Origin: Bacteroidota bacterium
GTDB taxonomy: Bacteria; Bacteroidota; Ignavibacteria; Palsa-1295
Length of the DNA: 64,000 nt
Direction: 5' to 3'
NCBI GenBank assembly: GCA_030706745.1
Contig: JAUZNX010000003.1
Location: forward strand, 62,001 to 126,000
Position 1 is the stretch's first letter. Every line of letters starts with the position of its first letter. Of the stretch, positions 52,295 through 60,748 are shown piece by piece. The translations under genes were made by a program, and so were the position numbers. A model generated the notes under the pieces. The model was not told the DNA's origin. It did no database searches and saw nothing but the letters and a program-made list of their open reading frames with translations.

Positions 52295-52552
52295 GTGACG
52301 ATCAGCGCAATCATCGCCGAGAATGTCAGAGGGTTCCGAACTCAGCGGGGTTGGTCTCAAGCACGACTTGCAGAAGAGGCAAGGCTACATCCCAATTACA
52401 TCGGTTATGTAGAACGCGCCGAACGACACATCACGGTTCATAAACTGGTTGACGTTGCTCGGGTCTTAAAGGTCAAACCGTCCCTATTCTTGATTGAAGG
52501 CGCATATAGAAAGTCAGCAAAAGAGTTGAACACAGTGCTCCATTGCGACTAA
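52295..52552 (+). CDS. XRE-family regulator resembling a restriction-modification controller (C) protein
   Basis: 85 aa from a GTG start (MTISAIIAENVRG when translated); the upstream TTG adds unlikely residues. It is almost wholly one HTH_3 domain: GFRTQRGWSQARLAEEARLH, PNYIGYVERAERHITVHKLV and DVARVLKVKPSLFL. This closely follows the pattern of C proteins that time expression of restriction genes (GWSQ, YIG, ER-x-E-R, KP-x-LFL). No restriction or methylase gene is adjacent, so it is an orphan, with a palindrome upstream that suits autoregulation. Confidence 0.8.
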   Translation: MTISAIIAENVRGFRTQRGWSQARLAEEARLHPNYIGYVERAERHITVHKLVDVARVLKVKPSLFLIEGAYRKSAKELNTVLHCD

Positions 52553-52700
52553 AACTCACAAAAGCGCCAAGAGGTATTGTCACCTGATTGAAGCAGCGCG
52601 AGATGTGGGCGTAAGGAATCGCGTAGGTAACATGAAGTTACTCAGAGTGACACCGAAATAGTGTCCCGCAATTAGGGCAATTCGGAGTACCGTGAATCAT

Positions 52701-52775
52701 CCTGTGTGCGCGGAAGCGCTGCTTCCGCCACCCACCGCGCGATCCACCTGGGAAGCAGCGCTTCCCAGCCCACAG
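52701..52775. repeat. Intergenic double-palindrome element, GGAAGCGCTGCTTCC type
   Basis: It begins CCTGTGTGCGCGGAAGCGCT and continues GCTTCCGCC; after ~20 bp the partner palindrome GGGAAGCAGCGCTTCCC follows, then CCACAG closing with CTGTGTG. The first palindrome and its CCTGTGTG flank match the element inside the type IIG gene. Confidence 0.8.
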
Positions 52776-52984
52776 AATATTTCGTCGTATATTGATTCCG
52801 TGGTGATGGGCACCGGTTTTCGGAAGGATGAAGGCTGAGGCGGAGATGGCGTTCATTATATGACAACGAGAATGGATGAATTTCGACCTTATTGAAATTG
52901 GAGTGGAATCGCCGTTATTCATGAAGCACAAACGCTCGCGCATCTTGAGGCTATGTCTTAGGGAAAGAAGGACAATCTCCTTAT

Positions 52985-53085
52985 GTCATTCCAGCGAAGG
53001 CGGGAATCCCGGTTCTACTCTGCCGGGACACCATGCAATAGCGTTGAACCAATCGGGCCTGGATCCCCGCGTTTGCGGGGATGAC
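52985..53085. repeat. Dispersed inverted repeat, GTCATTCC...GGGGATGAC
   Basis: Arms GTCATTCCAGCGAAGGCGGG on the left and CCCCGCGTTTGCGGGGATGAC on the right, with GGGAATCC/GGATCCCC inside. It is a longer relative (101 bp) of the repeat at 29151-29219. Confidence 0.8.
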
Positions 53086-53150
53086 TAAGGTGCCTTTCTT
53101 TCCGCACAACTTTCACGAACCATCCGGGGTACTATTTCGTATAGGTGGCC

Positions 53151-53984
53151 ATGCTAATCCAACCGAATCAGCTTATGGGAATGCCCGTGGCAACCAGCGT
53201 AGTCGCTGGCGCTGCTCGTAAAATCGAGCAGCATGTCAAGGAGCTTCCGGAAGCTGCCGTAACAACTGCTCGTGCGCTAATCAGCGCTGAGGAGCGGCTC
53301 CGGCAGCGAATCGGTTCGGCATTGCGCGTCACGTTAGCGACGCTCTTCTTCTTAGTCTCAGGCCTGATTTCCTTGGGCGCGAACGCTGCCGTTGCCGCAG
53401 CTTCCGCGCTTGCCAAGAAAGTAAGTCCTCAGTCAGAAGTCCACGAGCGGAGCCATCGCGCAAAGCGAACCAAGTCCCATCTGAGAACGAAGCTACATGG
53501 ACGATCCCTCGTCCTCCGTCACTCGGAGCTTCATTCTGAGATGTCTTACCATCAGCGAGGAATCGCGTCGTGGTATGGTAATCAATTCGATCACCGTCGG
53601 ACGGCCAGCGGCGTCCGATTTAACACGCACGCCATGATGGCTGCCCACCGGACACTTCCCTTCGGGAGCAAAGTCCGGGTTACGAACATGACCAATCACA
53701 AGTCATGCGTCGTCGAAATCACCGATCGGGGTCCGTTCAAGCCCGGGCGCATTATTGATCTGAGCCGAGCCGCGGCGCAACAACTCGACATGGCCCAGAC
53801 TGGTACGGCGCGAGTCGAGATCGAGGTGCTTGGCACCGAGACGATGTTCCAGGAGATCGCCTCCGAAACCTACGAGGATTCCTCGTTCGAGCATCGTCGT
53901 CCGGTGTTCGATGGCATTCCGTCGACTCCAGAGCGAACGCTCGACAGCATGTCAAAGGCCGCGCCCGATCAGGCATCTCGCTAA
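53151..53984 (+). CDS. RlpA-like septal lytic transglycosylase/DPBB protein
   Basis: About 277 aa from ATG 53151 (a GTG two codons earlier is possible). One membrane-spanning or signal-anchor segment (VTLATLFFLVSGLISLGANA, residues ~60-85) follows a 60-residue polar start, so the signal is unusually deep. The double-psi beta-barrel domain (~135-235) has GIASWYGNQFDHRRTASGVR, MMAAHRTLPFGSKVRVTN, VEITDRGPF and GRIIDLSRAAAQQL, with the Asp of ITDRGPF as in RlpA catalytic regions. RlpA cleaves naked glycan strands at the septum or is a structural lipoprotein. No lipobox or SPOR domain is present. Confidence 0.85.
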   Translation: MLIQPNQLMGMPVATSVVAGAARKIEQHVKELPEAAVTTARALISAEERLRQRIGSALRVTLATLFFLVSGLISLGANAAVAAASALAKKVSPQSEVHERSHRAKRTKSHLRTKLHGRSLVLRHSELHSEMSYHQRGIASWYGNQFDHRRTASGVRFNTHAMMAAHRTLPFGSKVRVTNMTNHKSCVVEITDRGPFKPGRIIDLSRAAAQQLDMAQTGTARVEIEVLGTETMFQEIASETYEDSSFEHRRPVFDGIPSTPERTLDSMSKAAPDQASR

Positions 53985-54088
53985 TTCAGGATTCGCGAAG
54001 TCAGTTGCGTGCCGCGCCAGAGCATGGCGCGGCACTGGCTTCGTTTTTGAAGAGTGTCAAATTGTATCATTCACCTAGCCAATTGTTG

Positions 54089-54940
54089 ATGCGAAAACTC
54101 ACCGTCACCACCCTTACAGCTTTACTCTCGATATCCCTTCTTCCGTCCTTGAAGGCGCAGGACACAACGTATGGCTGGCGTCATGCGCTCGTCGCATCAG
54201 TGAATCTGGCGCAAGTCAGCTTTTCCCATTGGGCGCCCGGAGGAACCGATGCTTTCAGCTACGTCGCTATGCTAAACGGCAAATCGGAGAAGAACGAACC
54301 AATGACTAACTGGGCGACCAGCTACAAGCTCGCCTTTGGGCAGACGAAGCTAAATGGCCAGGAAATTCGGAAGGGAGATGACGAGATCAATCTTGAGTCG
54401 ATGCTGACGTACAAGATCGGTGTCCACATCAACCCGTATGCGGCAGTTTCGCTTCGCACACAATTCGCGACAGGCTATGAGTACCCAGATTCCGGCGGGC
54501 GTATTGCGGTCTCTGGTTTATTCGACCCGGCCTATGTGATGCAGAGTGCCGGTATGGGGTGGAAGCCCTCCGCGATATTCCAGACGAGACTTGGAGTTGC
54601 GTTGCGGGAGATCTTTACGAACCACTATCCTCAATATGCCGCAGAGCCTTTGGAGCCTGGCAGCAGCCACGCTTCGCGTGTACAAGGTGGTGCGGAATCG
54701 GTTTCGGAACTGGCCCTGCCGGTCGATGACAATGTACTCTTCCGGGCAAAGCTCGATCTCTTCTCCCCTTTCAAGACGATGGACCGGATGGTCATGCATG
54801 GTGAAACCAGTTTGATCGCCAAGGTGAGTAAGGTATTCAGCGCCGAGTTGGCGGCGGTCTTCGTCAACGATCCGGATCTATCCCCATTTACACAGATCAA
54901 GCAAGGGCTTTCGATCGGGATTTCGTATGCAATCTTATAG
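54089..54940 (+). CDS. DUF3078-family outer-membrane barrel protein
   Basis: 283 aa from ATG 54089 (MRKLTVTTLTALLSISLLPS, cleavage near LKAQ). The beta-rich body begins WRHALVASVNLAQVSFSHWA, then PGGTDAFSYVAMLNGKSEKN and WATSYKLAFGQTKLNGQEIR with KGDDEINLESMLTYKIG. This matches the DUF3078 family found across Bacteroidota, assumed to be an outer-membrane barrel of unknown role. It ends LSIGISYAIL, a typical final strand. It converges on the subtilase gene 7 bp away. Confidence 0.85.
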   Translation: MRKLTVTTLTALLSISLLPSLKAQDTTYGWRHALVASVNLAQVSFSHWAPGGTDAFSYVAMLNGKSEKNEPMTNWATSYKLAFGQTKLNGQEIRKGDDEINLESMLTYKIGVHINPYAAVSLRTQFATGYEYPDSGGRIAVSGLFDPAYVMQSAGMGWKPSAIFQTRLGVALREIFTNHYPQYAAEPLEPGSSHASRVQGGAESVSELALPVDDNVLFRAKLDLFSPFKTMDRMVMHGETSLIAKVSKVFSAELAAVFVNDPDLSPFTQIKQGLSIGISYAIL

Positions 54941-54947
54941 CTTAAGG

Positions 54948-56957
54948 TCAGTGGATGACCACCATCGGCTTGAGGACTTCCTGTCCGTTCTGGGCGGTTA
55001 CGTGAAGGTAGTATACTCCACTCATCAATGGCTCGGTACTGATAGTAGAGAAGAAACTGTCTGATTGCAGGCGGCCCGGTGATACGTCGCGACCAGCAAT
55101 ATCGAAGACGCGCCAAGTCATTGGCTCGTTGGATGTTATCAGAATCCCGTCATCCGATTGATAGCGTATTGAGACGTTCAATTGGGGTTGCTCAGTTGCG
55201 GCACCAACAATCTGCTCAGATGGAGCCTCGATGGATTCGACATTTGAGGGCCGAACCGTGCGCACGCCGACATTGGACACAGCAAGTACCTGATAGAAGA
55301 CAGTGTCACCCGGGTCAATCGCCAGATCACAGGAATAGATCAGCGAGTCCGCTACAAGTGCGAGCGGTGCGAGACGGGTCGAGAAATTCTTTGAGGTGTG
55401 ATATTGGATGAACGCCGATTTGATGCCGCTCGAATCGGCAAGGGCAATACAGAACCGCACTGTATGTCCTTTCAAACTGACGTTCTTGACGTGGATGATC
55501 GTTCCGAGTCGTAGTGCGGCGGCATAGGCATTCATGCGGCCCCAGCCAAGGGCCGTATCGGGATGCTTGGCGTTATCGCCTGTTGACATGATGGCGCGTC
55601 GAATCTGTTGGACGGTGGCTTCGGGATGTGCCTCATGAATGAGGCAACAGGCTCCTGAAACGAGCGGCGTCGCAAAACTTGTCCCATTGGCGGGTTCGAA
55701 AACGCCAGCAACGGATTGTACCCAAACAGCCATCCCTGGTGCGCAAATCTCAGGCTTCATGCGACCATCGCTGGCCGGACCGCGCGAGGAGAAATCTGCG
55801 ATGGTGTTATCTGGCGCCAGAGCCCCGACCGATATAACACTGTCGGCATCCGCCGGAGTGAGCATGTGAGGAGAGAGGGTATCCCGGCCGCTGTTCCCCA
55901 TCGCCGTTACCATTAGGACCCCGAGCTTTGCTGCCCTAGCGGCCGCCCGGGCACATATCGAAGTATGACCATTCAGATCAGAGTAGGTATAACTGGAATC
56001 CGGTGGATCGAACGTGAAGTATCCGAGTGAGCATGTCGTGACGTCGACACCTGCGGCTTCCATATCTTGCAGGGCTGCCGCATAATTATCTTCTTCGACA
56101 TGGTGCTCGGTAGGGATGTATTCCGTCTTTGCAAGATAGACCGATGCATTGTAAGCCGGGCCAATGAGTGAGTCGGGTTCATATCCCATGGCCGTGCTGA
56201 AGGTAGATGTCCCGTGGTTGTCTTGACCAAGATCGTCACCAGTCTGATTTGCGGTCACACTGTCATGAAAGACATAGTCATATTCGGAAAGGACATGGCG
56301 TGTTTGGAGAGACGAGGTTTCGCGCCATCGAAATCCGGTGTCGAGAAACCCAAGGCGAACCCCCGTGGCATCGAGTCCCATCGCATGAAGTGGTGGCACG
56401 TTAATACGATCCAGTTGGGACTGTGCATATCCATAATGAAATATGACCGAATCATAACCACAGGTCGAATTGCTCTCAGGCATGTCTTGGTTCTGACGGA
56501 TCACAGGAGTAAATGCGGAAGCGTCTTTCGGTTGAGTCGAAAGAGTCGCTGCTCGGCCAACCGGATAGACCTCTCGAACAAACGGGAGCGCTCGCACGAG
56601 GGCAATCTGACCAGCATCAAGCGAGGCACTAACGGCATTCGACCAGCGAAACATCTTCTCAGTCTTGATTCCCATATCCGCTAAAGACTGAAGGTACAAT
56701 CTCGAAACAGGAGCATCCTCCACTGTTACTGTTTGCAACTCGGGCAAGCCCATTTCATGGGAGCGGCGCCGCAGGCATGCTGGTGTAAGCATTGCTGTCG
56801 TCAGATCGAAATTCGGCTCACCGGGTTGAAAGCAAGCAGAGTCTATTCCCTTATCGCGGAATTCAATCCAGAATTTCTGCTGGGATAAAGATGGGGCCGG
56901 TCGCAGAAACAGGCAAAAAGCAACGAGTAATGAGAGAAGAAAAGACAATTTGCGCAT
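54948..56957 (-). CDS. T9SS-exported subtilisin-like (S8) protease
   Basis: About 669 aa from ATG 56957. Signal peptide (LSFLLSLLVAFCLFLRP), then a propeptide-like region. The S8 catalytic triad is complete: Asp ~206 in GFLDTGF, His ~248 in DNHGTST and Ser ~424 in NGTSFATPLVSG, with Asn in AMGNSGRDTLSP as the oxyanion residue. The C-terminal ~75 residues are a T9SS type A domain (MTWRVFDIAGRDVSPGRL, LMSGVYYLHVTAQNGQEVL and the end KPMVVIH). It is a secreted or surface protease, last in the M16-MoxR series. Confidence 0.93.
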   Translation of the reverse strand: MRKLSFLLSLLVAFCLFLRPAPSLSQQKFWIEFRDKGIDSACFQPGEPNFDLTTAMLTPACLRRRSHEMGLPELQTVTVEDAPVSRLYLQSLADMGIKTEKMFRWSNAVSASLDAGQIALVRALPFVREVYPVGRAATLSTQPKDASAFTPVIRQNQDMPESNSTCGYDSVIFHYGYAQSQLDRINVPPLHAMGLDATGVRLGFLDTGFRWRETSSLQTRHVLSEYDYVFHDSVTANQTGDDLGQDNHGTSTFSTAMGYEPDSLIGPAYNASVYLAKTEYIPTEHHVEEDNYAAALQDMEAAGVDVTTCSLGYFTFDPPDSSYTYSDLNGHTSICARAAARAAKLGVLMVTAMGNSGRDTLSPHMLTPADADSVISVGALAPDNTIADFSSRGPASDGRMKPEICAPGMAVWVQSVAGVFEPANGTSFATPLVSGACCLIHEAHPEATVQQIRRAIMSTGDNAKHPDTALGWGRMNAYAAALRLGTIIHVKNVSLKGHTVRFCIALADSSGIKSAFIQYHTSKNFSTRLAPLALVADSLIYSCDLAIDPGDTVFYQVLAVSNVGVRTVRPSNVESIEAPSEQIVGAATEQPQLNVSIRYQSDDGILITSNEPMTWRVFDIAGRDVSPGRLQSDSFFSTISTEPLMSGVYYLHVTAQNGQEVLKPMVVIH

Positions 56958-56996
56958 CACACAACTCAATACTTGTTCCCTATTATGGCATGCTCG

Positions 56997-58046
56997 TTAT
57001 TCCCGAACGAGCCGTTCGATAATATCCACGCTAGTGAGACCCTCAGCCTCCGCATTGAAATTCGTAATGATTCGATGGCGAAGTACGGGAAGCGCGAGTG
57101 CGCGAACATCTTCGATCGATGGGGTGTAGCGGCCGTCGAGAATCGCACGGACTTTTGCCCCGAGAACAAGATATTGCGAGGCACGCGGGCCTGCGCCGTA
57201 GCTGACATACTTCGAGACGAGGTCTGTCGCAATCGCCGATCCGGTCGGCTTTGACTTCTTGCTACGAGTTTTTGCCACAAGTCGCACCGCATACTCGATT
57301 ACGTTGTCGGCGACCGGTACGGTGCGGACAAGATCCTGAAACTTGCAAATCTCCTCCGAACTCATGATCTTGGAAAGGCCCGCCGCGTACGAACTCGTCG
57401 TTGTCCGAACGATCTCAATCTCCTCCTTTTCGGATGGATAGTCTAGCCAAAGATTGAACATAAACCGGTCGAGCTGCGCTTCCGGCAGCGGATATGTGCC
57501 CTCTTGTTCGATCGGGTTTTGCGTTGCAAGCACGAAGAACGGCTCGGTGAGTGTGTAGGTCACATTTGCCGCCGTCACGTGATGTTCTTGCATCGCTTCC
57601 AGAAGCGCCGCCTGTGTTTTTGGCGGCGTACGGTTGATCTCGTCGGCCAGGATGATATTCGCGAAGATGGGTCCGCGAATAAAGCGAAATTCCTTGGCGC
57701 CCGTGGAAAGGTTCTGTTCAAGGATCTCCGTGCCAGTGATGTCGCTCGGCATGAGATCGGGGGTGAACTGAATACGACTGAAGGCTAAATCAAGAACAGA
57801 ACTGACAGTCCGAATTAGCAATGTTTTTGCAAGGCCGGGCACGCCGACCAGCAGGCAATGTCCGCGCGCGAGCAGAGCGATCATCAATTCATCAATGACA
57901 GCATCCTGTCCGACGATGACTTTGGCGATCTCGCGTTTCATCTCATGGTATTTGCGAACGAGTTCTGCCGCGGCTTCCACGTCGCGACCGTTTGCAGTTG
58001 AAGCGGACGCCGTGCGAGAGGCAACATCTGTTGTTGTAGTAGCCAT
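56997..58046 (-). CDS. MoxR-family AAA+ ATPase
   Basis: 349 aa from ATG 58046 (MATTTTDVASRTASASTANG). A core AAA+ domain: IVGQDAVIDELMIALLARGH, Walker A LLVGVPGLAKTLLIRT, Walker B-like NIILADEINRTPPKTQAALL, sensor I FFVLATQNPIEQEGTYPLPEAQ region and the Arg finger. MoxR ATPases are chaperones for metal-cofactor or membrane-protein assembly, usually next to a DUF58 protein and VWA-domain proteins. Those partners are absent here, with M16 peptidases in their place. This is an atypical context, so the client is open. Confidence 0.93.
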   Translation of the reverse strand: MATTTTDVASRTASASTANGRDVEAAAELVRKYHEMKREIAKVIVGQDAVIDELMIALLARGHCLLVGVPGLAKTLLIRTVSSVLDLAFSRIQFTPDLMPSDITGTEILEQNLSTGAKEFRFIRGPIFANIILADEINRTPPKTQAALLEAMQEHHVTAANVTYTLTEPFFVLATQNPIEQEGTYPLPEAQLDRFMFNLWLDYPSEKEEIEIVRTTTSSYAAGLSKIMSSEEICKFQDLVRTVPVADNVIEYAVRLVAKTRSKKSKPTGSAIATDLVSKYVSYGAGPRASQYLVLGAKVRAILDGRYTPSIEDVRALALPVLRHRIITNFNAEAEGLTSVDIIERLVRE

Positions 58047-58053
58047 AATATTC

Positions 58054-59451
58054 TTAGAGAGTGACCGGCGCGTGCATGCGCTCTCCTTCTTCATCGAAGA
58101 TTTCGATCTCACCGAACTCGGCCATGCCGGCTTCGATGGCCTGCACGTTACCGCTCGCGACAATCACGAGGTCCGATGGATTGAGGTACTCACGGCTCAC
58201 CCGGTAGAGATCCTCAACAGTCAGGGTGGCCAGTTTGTCACGGTAGGTATCGTAATAATCCCGATCGAGTCCATAGAGCACTATCATCGCAATCCGACTG
58301 GCAATTTGCTGAGGGGTTTCCAGTTGAAGCGGGAAATTGCCGATCATGTAATTCTTCACCATCCGAAGCTCTTCTTCCGTCACGAAGTCGGATGTGATCC
58401 GTGTCAATTCGCTTACTATCTCTTCGGCGGATCGAACGGTGACCTCGGTTCGGACTTCCGTCGAAACTGCAAACGGTCCAGGCAATATCCGCGCATCAAA
58501 TCCGCTTCGGGCCCCGTAGGTAAAACCATGTACCTCCCGCAAATTCAGATTGATTCTGGAGTTAAAATAACCCCCAAGTAACGTGTTTAGAGCTGTGAGC
58601 GGAATATAGTCCGGCGTGTTACGCGGAATGCCCACATTCCCGATGCGAATGGCCGACTGTACGGCTCCCTCTTTATCAATCAGCCCAACGTGGCGCCCGG
58701 CAACAACGGGAGCCGGTGCGATGGTATCCTCGATGCGCGGAGCCCCGCGCCAACTTCCGAGATAGTCCTCGAGCTGACGCATGAAATCTTCCGAACGCAC
58801 ATCACCAGCTGCAACGAGGAAGGCATTTTCTGGGCCGAAATAATCATTGGCGAACGAAATAACATCCTGCTGCTGAATTCGCTCGATCGATTCTGTCGTT
58901 CCCATCGCCTGCTTACCATACGGATGATTCGCAAAGACGAGCTTGGCAAATACCATATCCGCGAGGAAACCAGCATCGGCCTTCGCCTGACGCAGACCCG
59001 CCAGACGCTGCAAGCGGACCCGTTCAAGCTCCTCGGCCGGATATGTCGAGTTTTGCACGACATCGCCAAGAATATCCAGCGCCGTCTTAGTGTATTTGCT
59101 GAGTACATTGACGCCGATCGTCAGAGCATCCCAAGAAGTACCCGCCATAAGGGAGCCCCCAACAAAATCAATTTCTTCCGCGATCTGGGTGGCACTCCGA
59201 CGTTTTGTGCCTTTTGTCAACATATCTGCCACGGTGGCAGCCAGACCTTCCGTGTGATGCGGATCGAGAACGGCTCCAGCGCGCAAATATAGTGCAATCG
59301 ACAATATCGGCTGCTCATGGTCTTCCACGATATAGACAGAGAGACCGTTGGATAGCCGTCGCGCTTCAAATGGCGGAAATGCGATTTTCGGCAACGGACC
59401 GGGCTCTGGCGGTCTGGAGCGATCCAATGGCGTATTCTTTGAGTCTTGCAT
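58054..59451 (-). CDS. M16-family protein, catalytically inactive partner type
   Basis: 465 aa. Two M16 halves are recognisable (ARRLSNGLSVYIVEDHEQPI, then GAVQSAIRIGNVGIPRNTPD and SRINLNLREVHGFTYGARSG, the substrate-binding R/Y motif). The HxxEH zinc motif is replaced: where active members have H-x-x-E-H, this reads HHTEGLAATVADML. In bacteria and mitochondria such inactive M16 proteins pair with an active one. It starts 10 bp below the end of the neighbouring active M16 gene and ends 7 bp above the MoxR start, so all are in one operon. Confidence 0.9.
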   Translation of the reverse strand: MQDSKNTPLDRSRPPEPGPLPKIAFPPFEARRLSNGLSVYIVEDHEQPILSIALYLRAGAVLDPHHTEGLAATVADMLTKGTKRRSATQIAEEIDFVGGSLMAGTSWDALTIGVNVLSKYTKTALDILGDVVQNSTYPAEELERVRLQRLAGLRQAKADAGFLADMVFAKLVFANHPYGKQAMGTTESIERIQQQDVISFANDYFGPENAFLVAAGDVRSEDFMRQLEDYLGSWRGAPRIEDTIAPAPVVAGRHVGLIDKEGAVQSAIRIGNVGIPRNTPDYIPLTALNTLLGGYFNSRINLNLREVHGFTYGARSGFDARILPGPFAVSTEVRTEVTVRSAEEIVSELTRITSDFVTEEELRMVKNYMIGNFPLQLETPQQIASRIAMIVLYGLDRDYYDTYRDKLATLTVEDLYRVSREYLNPSDLVIVASGNVQAIEAGMAEFGEIEIFDEEGERMHAPVTL

Positions 59452-59461
59452 TGATTCCAGT

Positions 59462-60748
59462 TTAGTGATTCGGCTCGTAAACGAGCGTGCAGCGATTCTT
59501 GGGAGTCAGATACCGCAGGGCAACGTGCTGAATATCATCCAGCGTAACCTTTTGGTATCGTCCTAGCGACTCATTAACGACTCCCGGGTCGCCAAAAATC
59601 AGCGCTGAGTGAGCAAGCTGATCGGCCTTCCCCTGAAGGGTAACACGTGTGGCAACGGTCCGCGCTTCCATCTTATTCTTCGCCTTCTCCAATTCAATTT
59701 CCGTCACACCATTCGCAGCGACTTCGTTCAGCACTTGCTCGAAGGCTGCTTCGAGTGCTGCCGACTCGCAATCCACTTCTGAAGCGACGGCATAGGAATA
59801 GAAAAGTCCCGGACACTCGCGGCTATCGACATAGGCGGCTGTTTCCGAGGCAATCTGCAAGTCATAGACCAACTTCCGATGCAGTCGAGCACTTTCGCCA
59901 CTCGACAGAATATCGCTCAGCAAATCGAGGGCAAAGTGCTCGTCTGTTCCCTCCGGCGGAACTCGGTATGCATAAAAAACTGCCGGAAGCGGAACGGGTT
60001 CCTCACGGATAATCTCGCGACGTTCGGCTGTTAGTGGTGGATCGTTGAAAATGGGTCGCTCGATCGTAGTCCGGCCATTTGGAATGTTCGCGAAATACCG
60101 ATCGATCAATGCCATGGCCCGATTGCGTTCAAAATCGCCAGCGAGTACGAGCACGGCGTTGGAGGGAATGTAGAACGTCTCGTAGAATTCGCGAACGTCA
60201 GCGAGCGTCGCGGCCTCGATGGTCTCCATATCACCAATCACGGCCCACCAATAGGGAAAGTTGGTGTATGCCATGCGGTTCATCCGAATAGATACGGATC
60301 CATAGGGAGTGTTATCGTAGCGCTCACGCTTTTCTTCCTTCACTACGCTCTTCTGCGTCTCCAGACTCTCGTTGGCGATTGCAAACTCCAACAGTCGGTC
60401 ACTCTCAAGCCAGAGCGCAAGTTCTAGCTGGTGCGAAGGAAGAACCTCATAATAATTCGTAATATCCTCTGTAGTATAGGCATTGTCATGCCCCCCGGCG
60501 TGTACAATATGCTGATCGAAGGCGCCGCGCGGCACGTGCCGGGAGCCTTCGAAGAGTAAATGTTCGAACAAATGTGCGAAACCTCGCCGTTTGACGTCCT
60601 CGTTCTTACTGCCTGCGTGATATGCAATATTAACGCAAACAACTGGCACCTTATGATCTTCGTGCAGGATCACACGCAACCCGTTCGGGAGCCGATATTC
60701 CTCGAAGTCGATCCGACCTGGATTCATGCTGCCGTTCATTGCGATCAT
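59462..60748 (-). CDS. M16-family zinc metallopeptidase (active type)
   Basis: 428 aa, no obvious signal peptide, so probably cytoplasmic or exported by another route. The inverted zinc motif HLFEH is in RGFAHLFEHLLFEGSRHV, with the third ligand Glu about 75 residues later in the ESLETQKSVVKEEKRERYDN region. The partner half has PAVFYAYRVPPEGTDEHFAL and LLSDILSSGESARLHRKLVY. It cleaves short peptides in a clam-shell dimer. Start and stop overlap or abut the adjacent M16 genes (ATGA with the one upstream). Confidence 0.93.
   Translation of the reverse strand: MIAMNGSMNPGRIDFEEYRLPNGLRVILHEDHKVPVVCVNIAYHAGSKNEDVKRRGFAHLFEHLLFEGSRHVPRGAFDQHIVHAGGHDNAYTTEDITNYYEVLPSHQLELALWLESDRLLEFAIANESLETQKSVVKEEKRERYDNTPYGSVSIRMNRMAYTNFPYWWAVIGDMETIEAATLADVREFYETFYIPSNAVLVLAGDFERNRAMALIDRYFANIPNGRTTIERPIFNDPPLTAERREIIREEPVPLPAVFYAYRVPPEGTDEHFALDLLSDILSSGESARLHRKLVYDLQIASETAAYVDSRECPGLFYSYAVASEVDCESAALEAAFEQVLNEVAANGVTEIELEKAKNKMEARTVATRVTLQGKADQLAHSALIFGDPGVVNESLGRYQKVTLDDIQHVALRYLTPKNRCTLVYEPNH

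Larger units (their letters stand above)
52553..53150. other. 598-bp gene-free region with repeats
   Basis: No coding sequence is supported. It contains the double-palindrome element at 52701-52775 and the GTCATTCC inverted repeat at 52985-53085, with degenerate sequence between. The promoter of the RlpA-like gene must be near its right end. Confidence 0.6.
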
